Shown piece by piece: positions 36,669-49,299 of a stretch of 64,000 nucleotides of DNA (the first letter of the stretch is position 1; every line of letters starts with the position of its first letter). The DNA comes from Mactromeris polynyma (taxonomy: Eukaryota > Mollusca > Bivalvia > Venerida > Mactridae), in contig JASFXZ010000015.1 of assembly GCA_032209605.1 (NCBI GenBank), positions 3,410,001-3,474,000 on the forward strand. Reading direction: 5' to 3'. Under the pieces are notes generated by a model. The model was not told where the DNA came from. It saw only the letters and a program-made list of their open reading frames with translations, and did not search any database. The translations under genes and the position numbers were made by a program.

Positions 36669-36990
36669 AAACATGTCAATTATTAAAGCGAGCGAGCGAA
36701 AAAAATAGTATATTATGGTATCAGTATGAAGCTGACAACTGTAGTTGCTGGCACCACCCTAAACTATGAATAAACAGCGTATCACCGTAACAAATTCCTC
36801 CTTACTGCAGTTTCTTCTCCGTTAGTACATGCAAGGAGAAATTATCAGCGATTACTATATCATATAATATTATAATTATGAACTGCCCACTTCAAGAAAA
36901 TTTCAATAGCACATGTGAAATACAGGTAAAACAGTCAACGCGAATACTTTTTCTCCTTCACAGGACATAACGACAGGCAAAGACACATTT

Positions 36991-37090
36991 TTTACCCGTA
37001 GCAACAATGTTTTACCTGTTGCAACAATGTTTTACCTGTTGCAACAATGTGTTACCTGTCACAACAATGTCTTACCTGTCGCAATGTTTT
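36991..37090. repeat. Five-copy 20-bp tandem repeat
   Basis: The unit is TTTACCTGTTGCAACAATGT. Copies start at 36,991, 37,011, 37,031, 37,051 and 37,071; the last is half degraded. Each unit contains the small palindrome GTTGCAAC. Confidence 0.9.
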
Positions 37091-38131
37091 GAACAGGATT
37101 AACAACTTAAAATCCTTATTTTAAATGTTGTGTTATGTATAACCATTATAATTAAGCAAGATTTCTCAGTTTTATTGTTCAAGTAAAGGTCATGACTATC
37201 TCATCATCATTAAATACTAGCCATGGCCTACCTTCTTCAACGAACTAATCAACTTCCGATCAACTGGAAATCTCGTCTTTTGCTCACTAGATGAATTTGG
37301 CAATCTTGGCTTGCGCTGGCTTTTTTTCTTGAGCCAATTTTGGAACCAGTCGGTTTCAGTCATTTGGGGGCTACATCACAGCACGCAATCAACAACTATT
37401 CAGTGCAGTTTGTCCCCTCAATCCCCAATATTCTATAGCATAGGACTTTGTTATTTCAACGTAATCCTTTTTAGTGTTTCCTTGAAATTGCTTTTAATAG
37501 TCTACAAATCATTCCTAATTGAGCTTGTGGGATGATTCAATGTAGCACTGTTATCTTGATTCTTGTCTATTTTATTCTTGTTATTCAAGTTTAAACAAAC
37601 ATCTCACTATCAATTATTAATTATTCAAATTGAAAGATGAAGACAATGTATACTCCCAAACACAAGTCAATCAAGTGCAAAAAGCAATACATGTTTCAAA
37701 CAGTCGGCTGTACATAAAAACTAGGTCACAAATGAAACATAAACTAAACATACAGTGAGGTAAATTGTATGTGAATAGTCATAGCACAGACTATGAGACA
37801 TAAACCATCAGTATATACTTGCGAAAATAATAGTATTCTGAATTTACTATAATAATTTTCATTCCTCGTAAAATACGGAGCGGGCGGCATTACGGACCGT
37901 ACGGTACGGATTTTATCGTATAATAGACCCGAAAACGAAAGTGATTACATGGTTATCACATACATTGCTTTTAACCGCGTTTATCATAGAAATTGAGTGG
38001 AATAAAACATTCGCAAACGGTAAATATTTCGCCCAAAGTAGAAAGTCATACTTTTCGACGGGACCGCTTTTCGATTATTTGATTTTTCTTGAGCAATTTC
38101 CGAAAACAAACGGTGCTAACTGAGCATTTTC
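37091..38131. other. Intergenic stretch, no supported gene
   Basis: No exon is supported. Near 37,890-37,910 the palindromic words CCGTACGG and GTACGGTAC overlap (ACGGACCGTACGGTACGGAT), a small self-complementary cluster. Confidence 0.35.
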
Positions 38132-38429
38132 TGAAATCGTGCACCACATGAGGGAATCTAAAAATAAACTTTCCGTAGACTGGTTTCAAATATTTTATCA
38201 GTCAAAATAGACCTTGACCATTTGAAATCGTGCACCACATGAGGGAATAAATTAAACGATTTTAAAATGAAATAAAATAAAACAATAAAAAGATATTACA
38301 AATACTTTTTCTGTAAAACTTTATTGTCAGTGGGTAAAATTATCTTGAATCGAATAATCTTGGAAAAAAAAAGTCACGTGTCCCTCCACGTACAAAAAAA
38401 GTCACGTGCCCCTCCATGTACAAAAAAAT
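38132..38429. repeat. Two short direct duplications (25-bp and ~33-bp)
   Basis: GAAATCGTGCACCACATGAG (plus GGAAT) occurs at about 38,133 and again at about 38,224. Further on, AAAAAAGTCACGTG followed by a CCCTCCAYGTAC block occurs twice in tandem at about 38,362-38,429, each copy with a CACGTG E-box. They may be parts of a small repeat; no coding. Confidence 0.7.
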
Positions 38430-38447
38430 ATCCCATTCCATACAGTA

Positions 38448-38467
38448 CGCCGCACTTCAGTGCGGCG
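38448..38467. repeat. Perfect 9-bp-stem hairpin
   Basis: CGCCGCACT and AGTGCGGCG are separated by only two bases, giving a perfectly self-complementary GC-rich stem in AT-rich DNA directly after the E-box repeats. It may be the end of a small palindromic element. Confidence 0.7.
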
Positions 38468-38703
38468 ACAATCACATATCAGATTCAAACTAACAAGACA
38501 TTAATTTTGTCAATGAAATAAAATGTCATAGTTCGTACACAATAAATTTTTCACAATGTCAAACTCATTTAAAGCGCGTCTTCGTCACACATGTTTTGTT
38601 ATGTGAATGACCTAAAATAATACATGGGTGTTATTATCACTCTACACCGTATTATAAAGTTTGGTGAAATGTTTTACTATTTTAGTATCATGGTATTCAT
38701 CAG

Positions 38704-38820
38704 GGTTCGATACAACATGCTCTGACAGTGATTATAGCTGAGTAACCCACTCAGAATGTGCGCACAGTATGTGTCAGTGTTCAGGTGTATATAGAGTTGG
38801 CAATGGTGCATGTGTTATAG
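38704..38820 (+). pseudogene. Decayed EGF/EB-like module exon
   Basis: After TATTCATCAG, a segment in phase 1 reads CSDSDYS, stop, VTHSEC, then CQCSGVYRVGNGACV: the same cysteine order as the modules at 28-33 kb. One in-frame TGA lies at 38,739-38,741, and the expected GT donor after the last codon is absent (ATAGATACAT). It is probably a relic of a neighbouring paralogue. It is about 5.9 kb downstream of the live gene's last exon and just upstream of duplication copy B. Confidence 0.6.
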
Positions 38821-40024
38821 ATACATGCATGCTATCATATTTATTTCCATCGAGGATAGTGTATGTTTTGTCATGAATTACTGCTCTTACACTGTAAACG
38901 GCTTCATGTCAACCGGTCAACACGCTGTGCTAAACGACATATTATATGGACTAATACTCCTACTGTACATTGTTTAAAAGAAAGAAACCACAAGACCGGA
39001 ACGAAATTTACATAATTTTTCGGGTCAACACAGTGAATTAGCGACTAAAGTGAGAATGTACAGTGAAGGTATTAAAGATTGGAAAGCAATTAGATAATTT
39101 AGCTTTACACGTTACATTCGTGGATAAATTATTGTTGGTCGACTTCGACGTATTGCTTACATGACAAGTCTTAGGTTGAGTGTAACAATCATGTTTAAAC
39201 CTCTAGTGGTGTTCTAGCCGCTGGCTTTTCCAGCGGGCGGTGCATCTATTGCTACCCATCATTAATGTTCGTGTGTTGTCTCGTTTGTTTACTTGTAGGT
39301 ATACATTTGTATGTCTCCAATGTGGTTTTCGCGCTGCTGGGTGCACTTTGTATTTGCCATTTCATGCTATACTGTGGCGATCACGATATTCAATCAATTG
39401 GAGGCCGATCAACGACACAGTTTATCAACTAAAATGATAAAATAAATAGCAGTAGATAAATTATCTATATCTACTCAATAGACGCAATAAATAAAATAAT
39501 GTAACAAGTAGCTTATTACAAACAAAGTCAATATTTCAGTCTAAACAAATAGCCAAACTTAAGCTGGTTGATTTAACAAATGAAAATAATAACGCCCTAA
39601 AGTGAAAAGGCCTAGTCTGAACATATGAAAATGACAAAAACATGCCCTTATATACACCCCCATTTCCGCATCAGCGAAGTTCCACCGGCCGCAGAAATTA
39701 GCGGAAACGGCGGAACGGCACAGAAGAAACGGATAAAACTCTAAAATAGAATGAAACTCAGTTAAATTTGGCTATAAATTCAAAGAAAACTATCAAATAC
39801 ATCAATAACATGTGGAAAGACATGTTTTCCGAGCAGAATAAATATATAAAGGGTAAACGATAATCTTGACAGCTTCTGTCAATGAGCGTGTGTTTACAAT
39901 CAACTTACACTCGCGGTGTGACGCCATGTTCGGTCTAACTTACCATTAGAAAGTAACAACATGTGTGTATACAAAGATATAAACTCCGAGTTAATAGACA
40001 ACTAGATAAATACAGGTAAACTTG
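38821..40024. other. Intergenic stretch, no supported gene
   Basis: No exon is supported; the frame at 39,240-39,437 is unrecognised. A short CG-rich patch lies at 39,680-39,730. Confidence 0.35.
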
Positions 40025-40032
40025 TAAAGCTA

Positions 40033-40663
40033 CTGTCCCACTGCGACGTTTAACGATTCCGTCTGAGAAACGAATGCGTACGTTTATTAGACGTTTTTAT
40101 TCGTTTCTAAGCTGGTTTACAGACGTATTTAGACGTTGACAGACGACGCCAGCCGTTTCAAACTTTGGACTTGTTCAAAGTTTGGAACGTCCAAATTCCG
40201 ATAGCGATTGACGGTTCTCATATGTTACTCTGGCGTTTTTTTACCGTTTTCACCGTTACTCAGACGGAATCTTACCGGTTTTTATACTTTTATGTACGTT
40301 GGGCAGGTGGACAGCTCGTCCGCTTCCAGCCACGGAACGCACCATACGTCTATGGAACTGGTTCGGCCTTTTATAAGACGCAAACAGGAAGTTGATATAC
40401 GTAATGTTGACGTTTTTCAACCGTTTCGTTCGTTACTCATACTTAAGCAGACGTTACACAGGCGTTCAATGTTCCGTAAGCTGGACTGAATGAAGGCGCT
40501 GCTCATACTTAGAAAGACGTTTCTCAGACGTTTTTAGACGTTACTCCTGCTGTTCTTTCTTCCGTCCATGGCCAACACAATTGAATTTGCTGCCGTCTAA
40601 ACACCGCATGAGGTAAACATTTAGACGGAGGCAGACGGAATCGTAGACGGCAGAGTGGGACAG
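40033..40663. mobile_element. ~630-bp non-autonomous DNA element with terminal inverted repeats
   Basis: The left end reads CTGTCCCACTGC...ACGATTCCGTCTG. The right end, in reverse complement, reads CTGTCCCACTCTGC...ACGATTCCGTCTG. The flanks (TAAAGCTA on the left, GGCCTTAA on the right) are compatible with a TTAA-type target duplication and a TIR that extends a few bases further, as in Kolobok or piggyBac-like elements; that assignment is tentative. The interior is filled with AGACGTTT / CAGACG words and has no transposase. The overlapping + frames at 40,165-40,489 are by-products. Confidence 0.75.
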
Positions 40664-40671
40664 GGCCTTAA

Positions 40672-41770
40672 CATTTAACATAAAGTTCTACCTTATGAAT
40701 GCAAGTTTCGTTTTTTAACATTGCCGATAACGTTTAAATAATAGTTAAACAACGATATGAACCATACCCCACCCACCGGATGTTAAGTAGCGGCAGACAT
40801 ATTACGTTGAATCAGTAATATATTAACAATATAAATAGTAGTGTGTATGAAGAGTAGAGTTGGTAGTCATATATTTAAACCTGAGGTACTGCAATACGTT
40901 TTAATTCAATTTTCATAAATATCAAGCATAACTTTTTAAGAAACAGATTATCGAATATAATTATCATCTCATATATATAATGATATATTTGAAGATATTT
41001 CATTTAAATCGGGATCTGAATCGGTGAAGGCGGTAAATTGTGCAGTGTACGGATCTATGTTGGTGTTATTTGTACAGAACGCAATATAGTGTTTGAGTGA
41101 TACGAACCAACTCAATTATATATTTGTCTTTGTTTTTTTCATTATTTAATCAATGATTTCAAATATTTGTTCACAAACATTTACCAATTTAGCAAGACAG
41201 GTATATTATTATGCTTCTTTTACGTTCGTATGCAATTTTAATAAAGCGAATTCCGTTTAATGTATAAAAAATAGGTACATAACTGATTATCTGTAGATCA
41301 AAATAAATACATAATTATTAATTGAAATATTAGTCATGCGGCTGAATTAGATGTTGAACATGGTGTATTAAAGGGGTGGAATAAACAACAAATATGCCCT
41401 AGAAATAAGAATTGTGCGCTACAGCGTTTGTGACATTTTCAATTATCGTTAACTTTCTACGTACTTGCTAGTACTTCTCAGTCTTCTTTCAGAAATAACC
41501 GAAGAGATCGGAATCATTTAACGGCCATGTATCTGTTTCTAAACGGACAAATCAGATTGACACGTGAAAAATATATATAATATAATTTCACTTTGCTGTT
41601 AAGGCATTTATATTGTTGAAAGCCGATGAGGGCGTCCGGCTTGAAATTTGAAACGCTTAAATATCATGAAATACAATATTTGAGGAAATCTTGAACGAGC
41701 TGAACTAATTGGAGATAATGTATCGTAAAAGTCCTTAAAAGATTGTTAAAATACATATCGGCCTAATTAG
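40672..41770. other. Intergenic stretch, no supported gene
   Basis: AT-rich, with nothing recognised beyond short simple-sequence runs. Confidence 0.35.
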
Positions 41771-41779
41771 TTGAAATTG

Positions 41780-42114
41780 ATGAAAGTGTGTAGAGCGAGT
41801 TCCAGGTTTTCCGAAGTTCTTGCACATTGTGTTGTTGCTGTCTCAGAGATCGGCCACCCTCACTCATCCCTGACGTGCTCAATTGTGATTAGCTCCGGAC
41901 TGCACGGCGGCCATTCCGTTTTACGATGGAAAATCAGCCGAAGACGACTTAGATTCATACCTGATACAGCAATTGTTTCTGCTATTGCAGTTTTGCACAC
42001 ACCTTGTGTCACTAATGCACTACGTGGCTGCATATTTTTAGACCTTTCACGAATATATATTGAAAGTTGTAAACAGCTTTTGGAACAAACCTGAAAAGTA
42101 ACAGCTTCTGTCAC
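41780..42114 (-). pseudogene. Internally deleted Tc1/mariner-like transposase remnant
   Basis: On the minus strand, an N-terminal helix-turn-helix-like part (SALVTQGVCKTAIAETIAVS) is followed abruptly by EWPPCSPELITIEHVRDEWG. The second part corresponds to the conserved WPxxSPDLxxIEHxWDE block around the last catalytic acidic residue of DDE_3 transposases. The central catalytic Asp region is missing, so this is a deletion derivative (MITE precursor) with no activity. Confidence 0.65.
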
Positions 42115-42454
42115 ACATCCGACATATGCTGCAATAGAAACGACAATACAATAACATATTCGGTTGCATGATGTGCATTTTAGGACAAATGCAGACGGTC
42201 ACAAGCAAGTTTTTTCTAGTTTTTAAAACTTCTTGCTAGGACAGTGCTTTCTGAAAATAACTAATGAATCAACACAACCAGCCATGCACTTGAAAACGTA
42301 CTTACGTTGAAACATTTGTTAAGGCTGCAATAGCGACAGGAAAGTCAAAACGTGTGTCTTATAAAATGATTCCAGCCAAGTACAGAATAAGTTAAAATCA
42401 TTGAATTCCAACACTGCTTCCACTACATTTCCAAGAAAATTAATTGCGTCGCAT

Positions 42455-45400
42455 AAAAACATATATTATTCCGGTGACTTTTGTGCCGACAGAGATGCGC
42501 TCATTTGAAATGACATACTTGTTGATTAGTTTTATAACTTATAAAGAACATTTCCTCTTTACAATACATACATAATATCAAATACACTGTCACTAAAAAT
42601 GAACGACAACATATACTAATTCTCAGTTTAAACTGTGTCCCTATGTATTAAAGATATTACAATTTATTTGTCAACGACAATTTGTTTGGACTGATGGTAC
42701 ATTTTGAGTAATGGTAAAATCAGGATTTTGATGGAAGAGATTAAATAGTTCCCGGGAATGCCACATGCTCAATACACTGCATCCCCACACAGACACCCTA
42801 GAAAACAACATTCTACAAAACACTAGACACTGAAGAGGTCCAAGGGAAAAAACATGTATGGGGACACGGGTGCAAGAGTACGCGTGTATTGGAATAGGGG
42901 TGCAAGGAATGGTCTAGTCGACCAAAAAGAACAGGAGTTTTAAATGGATGGAATACATGGAACAAGAGAGAATAAATAAAGTCAGCAATAAAAGGCCGAA
43001 AGGGGGAAAGGAACAAGAAAATTAAGTTAAGTGAAATAACTTAACATGCGGTAAAGGGCACTTAACATGCACCTATATAGTAACAATAACCATACAGCGA
43101 TTTACAGCCTCGGAATTGTCAATAAAAACTGGCTGTTTAAATTGATTTAACAGCTAACTAACGTCAGACTTAACCGCTATACGGTCATTTATTTCCAACA
43201 CATACGTATACATTGATTAAGAAGGCAGTACATACTCATTTAAAGCAATAAACCATTACGTACATAACAACAGACACACTGTGTATAATCCGGCACGAAT
43301 AAACACGCATCCTTACACTGACCTTGCTCTCAGTAACTACGTTATTTACATCAGAATGCGAAATAACCACAAAATAGTAAATAAACAACATTATGTTAAC
43401 GAAGGGATGATTAAGATGAAACAGAAAAAGGCGAGAAGTAGCCTTGTTTTTACTGTCAAATGACGGCATACGTATTGCATGAGGTCATACAAGTTAAAAA
43501 AGCCTAGAGAAATCTAATTGATAGAAATGCCTCAATAATATGATATGAGTGTACGTCATGGATAGAGAAGAGGACGCAGGGGGAATATGAGGTTGGTCGT
43601 TCCGAGACAACCCCTGCTTTACAAAGTCCACATTTTGCCTTTGTTCGCCAGTTGTTTTAAAATAATTCCAAACTTTTCCTTTTCTCGACATTCCCTCCGG
43701 ACGACTTAAATTTGTTTAACTAAAACGCTTACATGTTTACGCTTACATATTACTAGAGAGCGTCTATATGACCCAAGGGAGACTACTCTATTTGTTTCAA
43801 ACAAAGACAAAACATACACAGTCTCCCTTTACGTGCATTCGTTGTGGAGTAAGTTGAACACTTTTATTCACTCCCGAGGTTGGTTTTTCACCTTGATATC
43901 AATATATAATCTAGTATTGAGAAGATATGCCTCAGAACGGGATATCTCCAAAATTGGTTTGAATTTAAAATTTACTTCCTTGATTTATTCACGGCTTAAA
44001 AGTATGTACTTAAACATTTGACGAGTGTACAATTCATGTTCTTTATTTGACATGTTTTTTCTGAAGTCCATCTTTCTAATTTATACAAACGGTACAAACA
44101 TGAAAAAATGATTGATTCCGTTTCTGTTTGAGTAAAGTTTTAAACTGTGGATCTTCCTAGGAAGATCTGAAAGCTGAAGCGTCGTATATTGTGTAGCCTC
44201 CCCTGATCGCGTCAGATATGGAGGCAAAGGTGGGTAATAAACATCTACAATTGTTCGTTGTTCATGTTAGTAATTTCCAAGATACAGAGCATTTTGACCT
44301 ATTTTCCTTTTTAAACATTCAACGATGAAATTGATACTAAATGTGAGCTAGACTTAAATTGACAAGTGAGTGATATTTACGACATTCACGATGTCTATGA
44401 ATTATGGGAGCACTTAAACTAACCCGGCAAATAAACATATTTGTCATTATTACTAGTTCATTAAGATAATATTATATTCTATATTTAACTATGAATGAAA
44501 CGATGAAAAAGTTATTGTGTTTATTACATCTTATTCGTATCTTTGACGTATGCGTAGTTTACAGCACCGATGTTAAGTGAAACGAATTCCTTGGTTGTTT
44601 TCCTATTTTCTTTCAAGAGAAAAACATTTGTCTTAAATATAGGTTTATTTTGATGATAACATATTCTCGTATTTCAGGAACAAAATTGAACTATAACAGT
44701 TTTCTAAAACATAATGCTTTAACCGTTAATCGGATATAAGATAGCCCGATGCTACATGTTAATGTGTTACACCAGTTATCAATCGGTGATCAACAGAAAA
44801 TGTTAGAAATTTACGGAAACTACCGACAAACGAAGTGACTGCTGACCAGTAGCCCCATCTAATAAGCGATAATGGTGTGCATGATAACTCCAGTTGTGTA
44901 CGTCCCAACTATTTTTTCTGGGATACCAGTATTTATCTGTTCTAACACAAGAAATTGACAACTTCCCAATGAATTATAGATACTGGTGAAATGGCTTGAA
45001 CACGAAATATACACCACAACAACTTGGTTCGACCTTAAGGTTGGCCAACGAATGTTTTACCGCCTGAGTTTATCAGTCGGTTTATTTAGAGCAACCATAA
45101 TTGTTCAAACAAGTTTGATATAAGCAAGCTAAATGAACACTCATGAAACATCCACAACGGGTTGTTACAAATAATAAACAATGAAATATAACAGTTTACC
45201 CACCAGTGCGAACGGTATTATATATAATTCATTCACACAGACAGCACAATAAATAACAGCCAAGTTTTTAGCATCGTATGTTGCAAGCCATTTGTGTAGG
45301 GTGCTTGATTTATATACACAGGACGAATAGGTAAGTTTAAAAACTGCAAATGTATTGAAATGTAAATTGTTATATGCAAGTAATATAAATCATGTGCCAG

Positions 45401-46060
45401 CTAATAAGATAAGAGATAATTTCAGCGTTACTACTCGATCCATGAGTGGCACTGACTGATGAAAAGACATCAAATTAAAAGCAATATATAACCAGGTAAT
45501 TATGACCATATTCACGAAAACGTCAAGTGTGCATCAGTATGTTTATGACCAATCCAGTATTATTTACGGCAGTGTGAATAAATATAATTAAACATGGTCA
45601 TGTTTGTATTAATGAAATATTTGGACATGGTACTTATGTTAATTTAGTATAGTTCTGTGTATGCTTAGATCTACGCACCATCTTACTACCAGACACATCC
45701 AACGATTATGGTTTCTATTCATACTGATCTGATTATCTCTTCAATTAATGCAAATAGATGGGAAACATCACTACACTATGACTTAATGAGTTGCAGAAAC
45801 TTCCCGGACGGGATTCTTCTATCCCGCTTCCCGATCATGGCGAATCATCTTTGCCCGTAGTCAATTAGTGAATCGCTTGCAAAGGTTCGTTTATACTACA
45901 TACATGTTCAATCCGTACTTAGCACATCAAGTGTATTTAATGAAGAATGGGTTAACATTTCTACCGTAACTGCCACGATAACTACCATTGAAATATATGA
46001 GGGTCTGTCAGCGGTGATCTCAATACATTATGATTGTCCCCCATGCTTGCAATACATCGA
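42455..46060. repeat. Segmental duplication, copy B
   Basis: It begins with the block shared with 18,275-18,460, then from about 44,345 follows copy A closely through 46,045 (for example the TTGTGT-TTATT..CTTATTCGTATC block near 44,520, CACTGAC..CATCAA near 45,450, and CC.CGATAAC..CCATTGAAATATATGAGG near 45,970). It stops short of the TATA promoter, so it has no exon 1. ORFs inside (42,813-43,016; 43,236-43,691; 43,833-44,021) are unsupported. Confidence 0.7.
44150..44167. repeat. Perfect 18-bp palindrome
   Basis: GATCTTCCTAGGAAGATC is exactly self-complementary. It contains TTCCTAGGAA, which resembles a STAT-type spaced half-site (TTC-N4-GAA); that regulatory reading is only a possibility. 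It lies about 200 bases before the conserved core of duplication copy B. Confidence 0.7.
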
Positions 46061-46261
46061 ACGTTAAGACTGGTTTTCCTTTTTAAACTGGACAATATAT
46101 ATACATGTAGATGAGAAAGTGACTGTGTCATTTTTCTTACATAACCGCCAAACAATATATGCGGAAAACGGACCTAGATCTGGAAGCGTCTGGAACCAGT
46201 CACCTGTTAACATATAATGTTGTGGCGTAATTCACCAATTGGTACTTATGCTCATAGTGTG

Positions 46262-48185
46262 CTGTACCTAAATTGACAAGCAATACATATATACGGTGTC
46301 TGTGAAGTATGTCATTCAATTTATACTAGGGGTGTAAACGATTAACCGATTAAACGGTTAACCGTTAAACATGCGGTTATCTGTTAGTAAAATCACTAAC
46401 TTGTTAATCGTTTGTATTTTATCAATACATCTATTTTTTATTTTGTCACAAATCTCAATACTTCGTCCCCGAAAAGTGTGAACACGCGGGGTGTAAGTAT
46501 CAAAATAGATAATCCGTAACTAACTGTTTGTCACGTATGCGTTTGCTACAAATATTTAATGGAAAGGTTGATGACAGTCGTAAAACTCGTTTGAGTGCTC
46601 GAGAATTTAGGTATATTTCAAGTTTAGGTGTTAATATTGTTGTATTCGAATAGAATGTAATTGTGTGTTAAGTTTAACTTCCATTTTTCATATTATAATT
46701 TTTCGAAACAAAAAGGATGTTTTCTTAAAAATAATTGAAATGATTGCTATTTCTTTAATGAATTTTGTTCAGAAATAAAGCACAGTCCGAACTAGTACTA
46801 ACGTCAGAATATAGTTCTAGTCATTGTAGAATTATGAACGAAAAAATACGAAACACGTAAAAATTGCCATGTTCGATTAACCGGTTAACCGTTCGAAAGA
46901 TTAAATAAACGCTTAACCGGTTAACACAATAACTGAATATTGACATCCCTTATTGTTTACTAATGATTTATATAATTGTATTTAATAGAATCAAACTGAA
47001 TATTAAATACTACTTTATCTCTTTGGGATCATGATGATAAAGTAAAATTATTTTCAGCGCAAATTGAAACAATTTACGAACTTGGGAAGACAGATTCGAT
47101 TATCATCTCATCAGAATGTGCTTGAATGAATTATGAGCTATATCATCACTTGATCGGCGTCAACGTTGTTCCCTGCTATTTGTTAATCTAGTAAGATACG
47201 ATGTTTTTCTCATCTTAACTTGAAATATATTATGTCATCATTTAATCGGCGTTGTCGTCCATCAACGTCACTTAGCCCGCATTTTTATCTTCAATAGATG
47301 AGTATGTTGGAATAAACAGATAACTCTTTGCTATTATTTGCTTGCATTAAGTCCTGTTATGGAATATAAACATCTGGGTTAAGCCGTAAATTAAAACCCA
47401 CAATACCGAGAGACTTTGTGCTTGCTACTCGACGTATTCTTTCCTCGATAAGTACGAAGGATACGAGAGATTACTCTTAAATACATGCAGTTTGAAAGAT
47501 GCCTCTAGAGTATACTAACTCGATACACAATGTTCACAAAAAGGGGATATTGGACAAGATGCTGACATCAAGTTTTCAAAGGATCGCTTTAGTAGATCAA
47601 ATGGATTTTATTTTGCAACGTATCCCGACGATTATGCGAAGATTGTAGGGACAATCTCGGCAATGTGTTTTTGTTACATGTCCAATAATTAATCAAATGA
47701 ATTTTTGGTTCACGCAGGCGGTTCTCTTATTTAAATATCGCAGGCACCAACTGTTTTACTCTAAACAGGTAATGAATTTCCTCATTCCGTTTATCAAAAA
47801 GAAAGTTGGCATAAATGTGGTGATTTAAAATAATGGGAAATCGTACGTGTACATAGCTTAATAACATCTAATCAATGACATTTTGTTTTATGAGTTAACG
47901 TAACTATTTTGTAAGTACAGTTTGTGTACTTAAAAGCTCCAGTTTTAAAGTTTCGTCTTGATATTGTAAAACATACCCGAAGTCATAAAACCTTCCGAGT
48001 TCCGAGTTCTTGATGCATCAATATGTATAATTTACAAAAATGCGAATACATATAGTTATACAATGGCCGTTTCTGTACTGATGAACTATTTATACATGGT
48101 TCTTACGTTAATGTAGTAATTTTCTGTGTATGTCCAGATCTAGCTATAAATTACATTGTAACGTACAAGTCCAATGATTATAGTT
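46262..48185. repeat. Segmental duplication, copy D (interrupted by a MITE)
   Basis: It restarts the unit at TAAATTGACAAGC with GTGTCTGTGAAGTATG (compare 44,355-44,400). It is broken by the hAT-like element at 46,328-46,950, then continues at TAGAATCAAACTGAATAT with TTATCTCTTTGGG (compare 21,690-21,730). Later blocks at 47,490-47,560 and 48,060-48,180 match copy A at 22,060-22,130 and 23,730-23,830. It ends before the promoter. Confidence 0.7.
46328..46950. mobile_element. hAT-like MITE, copy 1
   Basis: Ends: AGGGGTGTAAACGATTAACC on the left and AGGGATGTCAATATTC (reverse complement) on the right, the AGGGRTGT type seen at hAT termini. GGTTAACC palindromes recur just inside both ends. The element is 623 bp with no transposase. 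The 8-bp flanks (TTTATACT / TATTGTTT) do not match, so a target duplication is not demonstrable. A second copy lies at 62,952-63,566. Confidence 0.75.
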
Positions 48186-49299
48186 GAACAATATTTAAGT
48201 CACTGTGTTATCATTGTATTTATTTATATTTAGTTGCATTTTAAGACCCACTTCCCCATCTGCAGTACCTTTACTTAATAGTATATGCATGTTCATTTCA
48301 ACCCTCCTACGACCCGTGGTTACTGGCTTTCTTGGCTTGTCCCGAGGTGTATTCATACAATACATTCAAATATCTCCCATTCCACGCTTCCTCATTCCCA
48401 TGCAAGTATTTACCCTTGCACCTCTTCAGTTTTTATTGGGTTTATGTGTGGTGCATTTTCTTATATATGAGGTGTTCTATCAACTTAATCTCTCATTAAA
48501 TACGTAATTTATTGTAAACGTAGAGTTGTTATCGAAATCGATGTATGATATATGTACAACGCATAGACAAAGCGCAGTATATCAATCAATCGGCAAGGGT
48601 TTGTAAATACAACTTACGTTGTTTTCAAAGATGCTCTTCAAGAAAGATCATTAGTATGAAGTGGAACTCAATAGCCACGACTTAAACAAATGTTAGCATG
48701 CTCAAAACGTTACTTCTTATTTACACTGTCCGATTTCTTTGGGGCTGGTTGAATAATTGTAAGGTTGCGTGTACCCTTAAACCAATGTTAACCCCCTAGT
48801 AGCGTTTTGCAATGATTTATTCAGTCGGTATTCGTTCGTACTTTCGCCCATCATTTATGCTCGTCTTGAGTCATTTCTACTCGTGCTTCAATATGTGTAT
48901 GACATGTTAAGGAGACTGTGCCTTCACCTTATATTTTCTGTTCGACTTCTTCCTTCATTTGTATCCATTTCTGTGCGGAAAAAAATGTGCAGACAATTGG
49001 TTCTCTGCAAATATACCAGCAATACCACTCTACAATTATAAACAAATCATAATATAACTCACCTTTACGTAGTCATATACGGTAGACAGTCGGTTCATTC
49101 AAAACGTGAACGTTTTCTTGACAAATGTTTATGTTGCTCTAAATAAAAGCAATGCATACGCTTTATATTTCACCATCTGCAATTACAATCATGATACAAT
49201 TGGTTTGGATACAACTCAACTTGAGTATTTCCCATTTTCAACAGTCGGTATAATCAGAGAGCAAATAAGTCAGTGTTATAACCGTTAATCTAAAGAATA
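48186..49299. other. Spacer between duplication copies D and C
   Basis: No exon is supported. The frame at 48,205-48,507 reads a pyrimidine-rich strand into a hydrophobic peptide and is not recognised. Confidence 0.35.

Noticed and set aside
40165..40489. Two overlapping frames of 76 and 93 codons
   Set aside because: They lie wholly inside the TIR element and read its AGACGTTT repeats.
48205..48507. 100-codon hydrophobic frame that could suggest a membrane protein
   Set aside because: The hydrophobicity comes from a pyrimidine-rich strand; two overlapping frames are open, and nothing is recognised.
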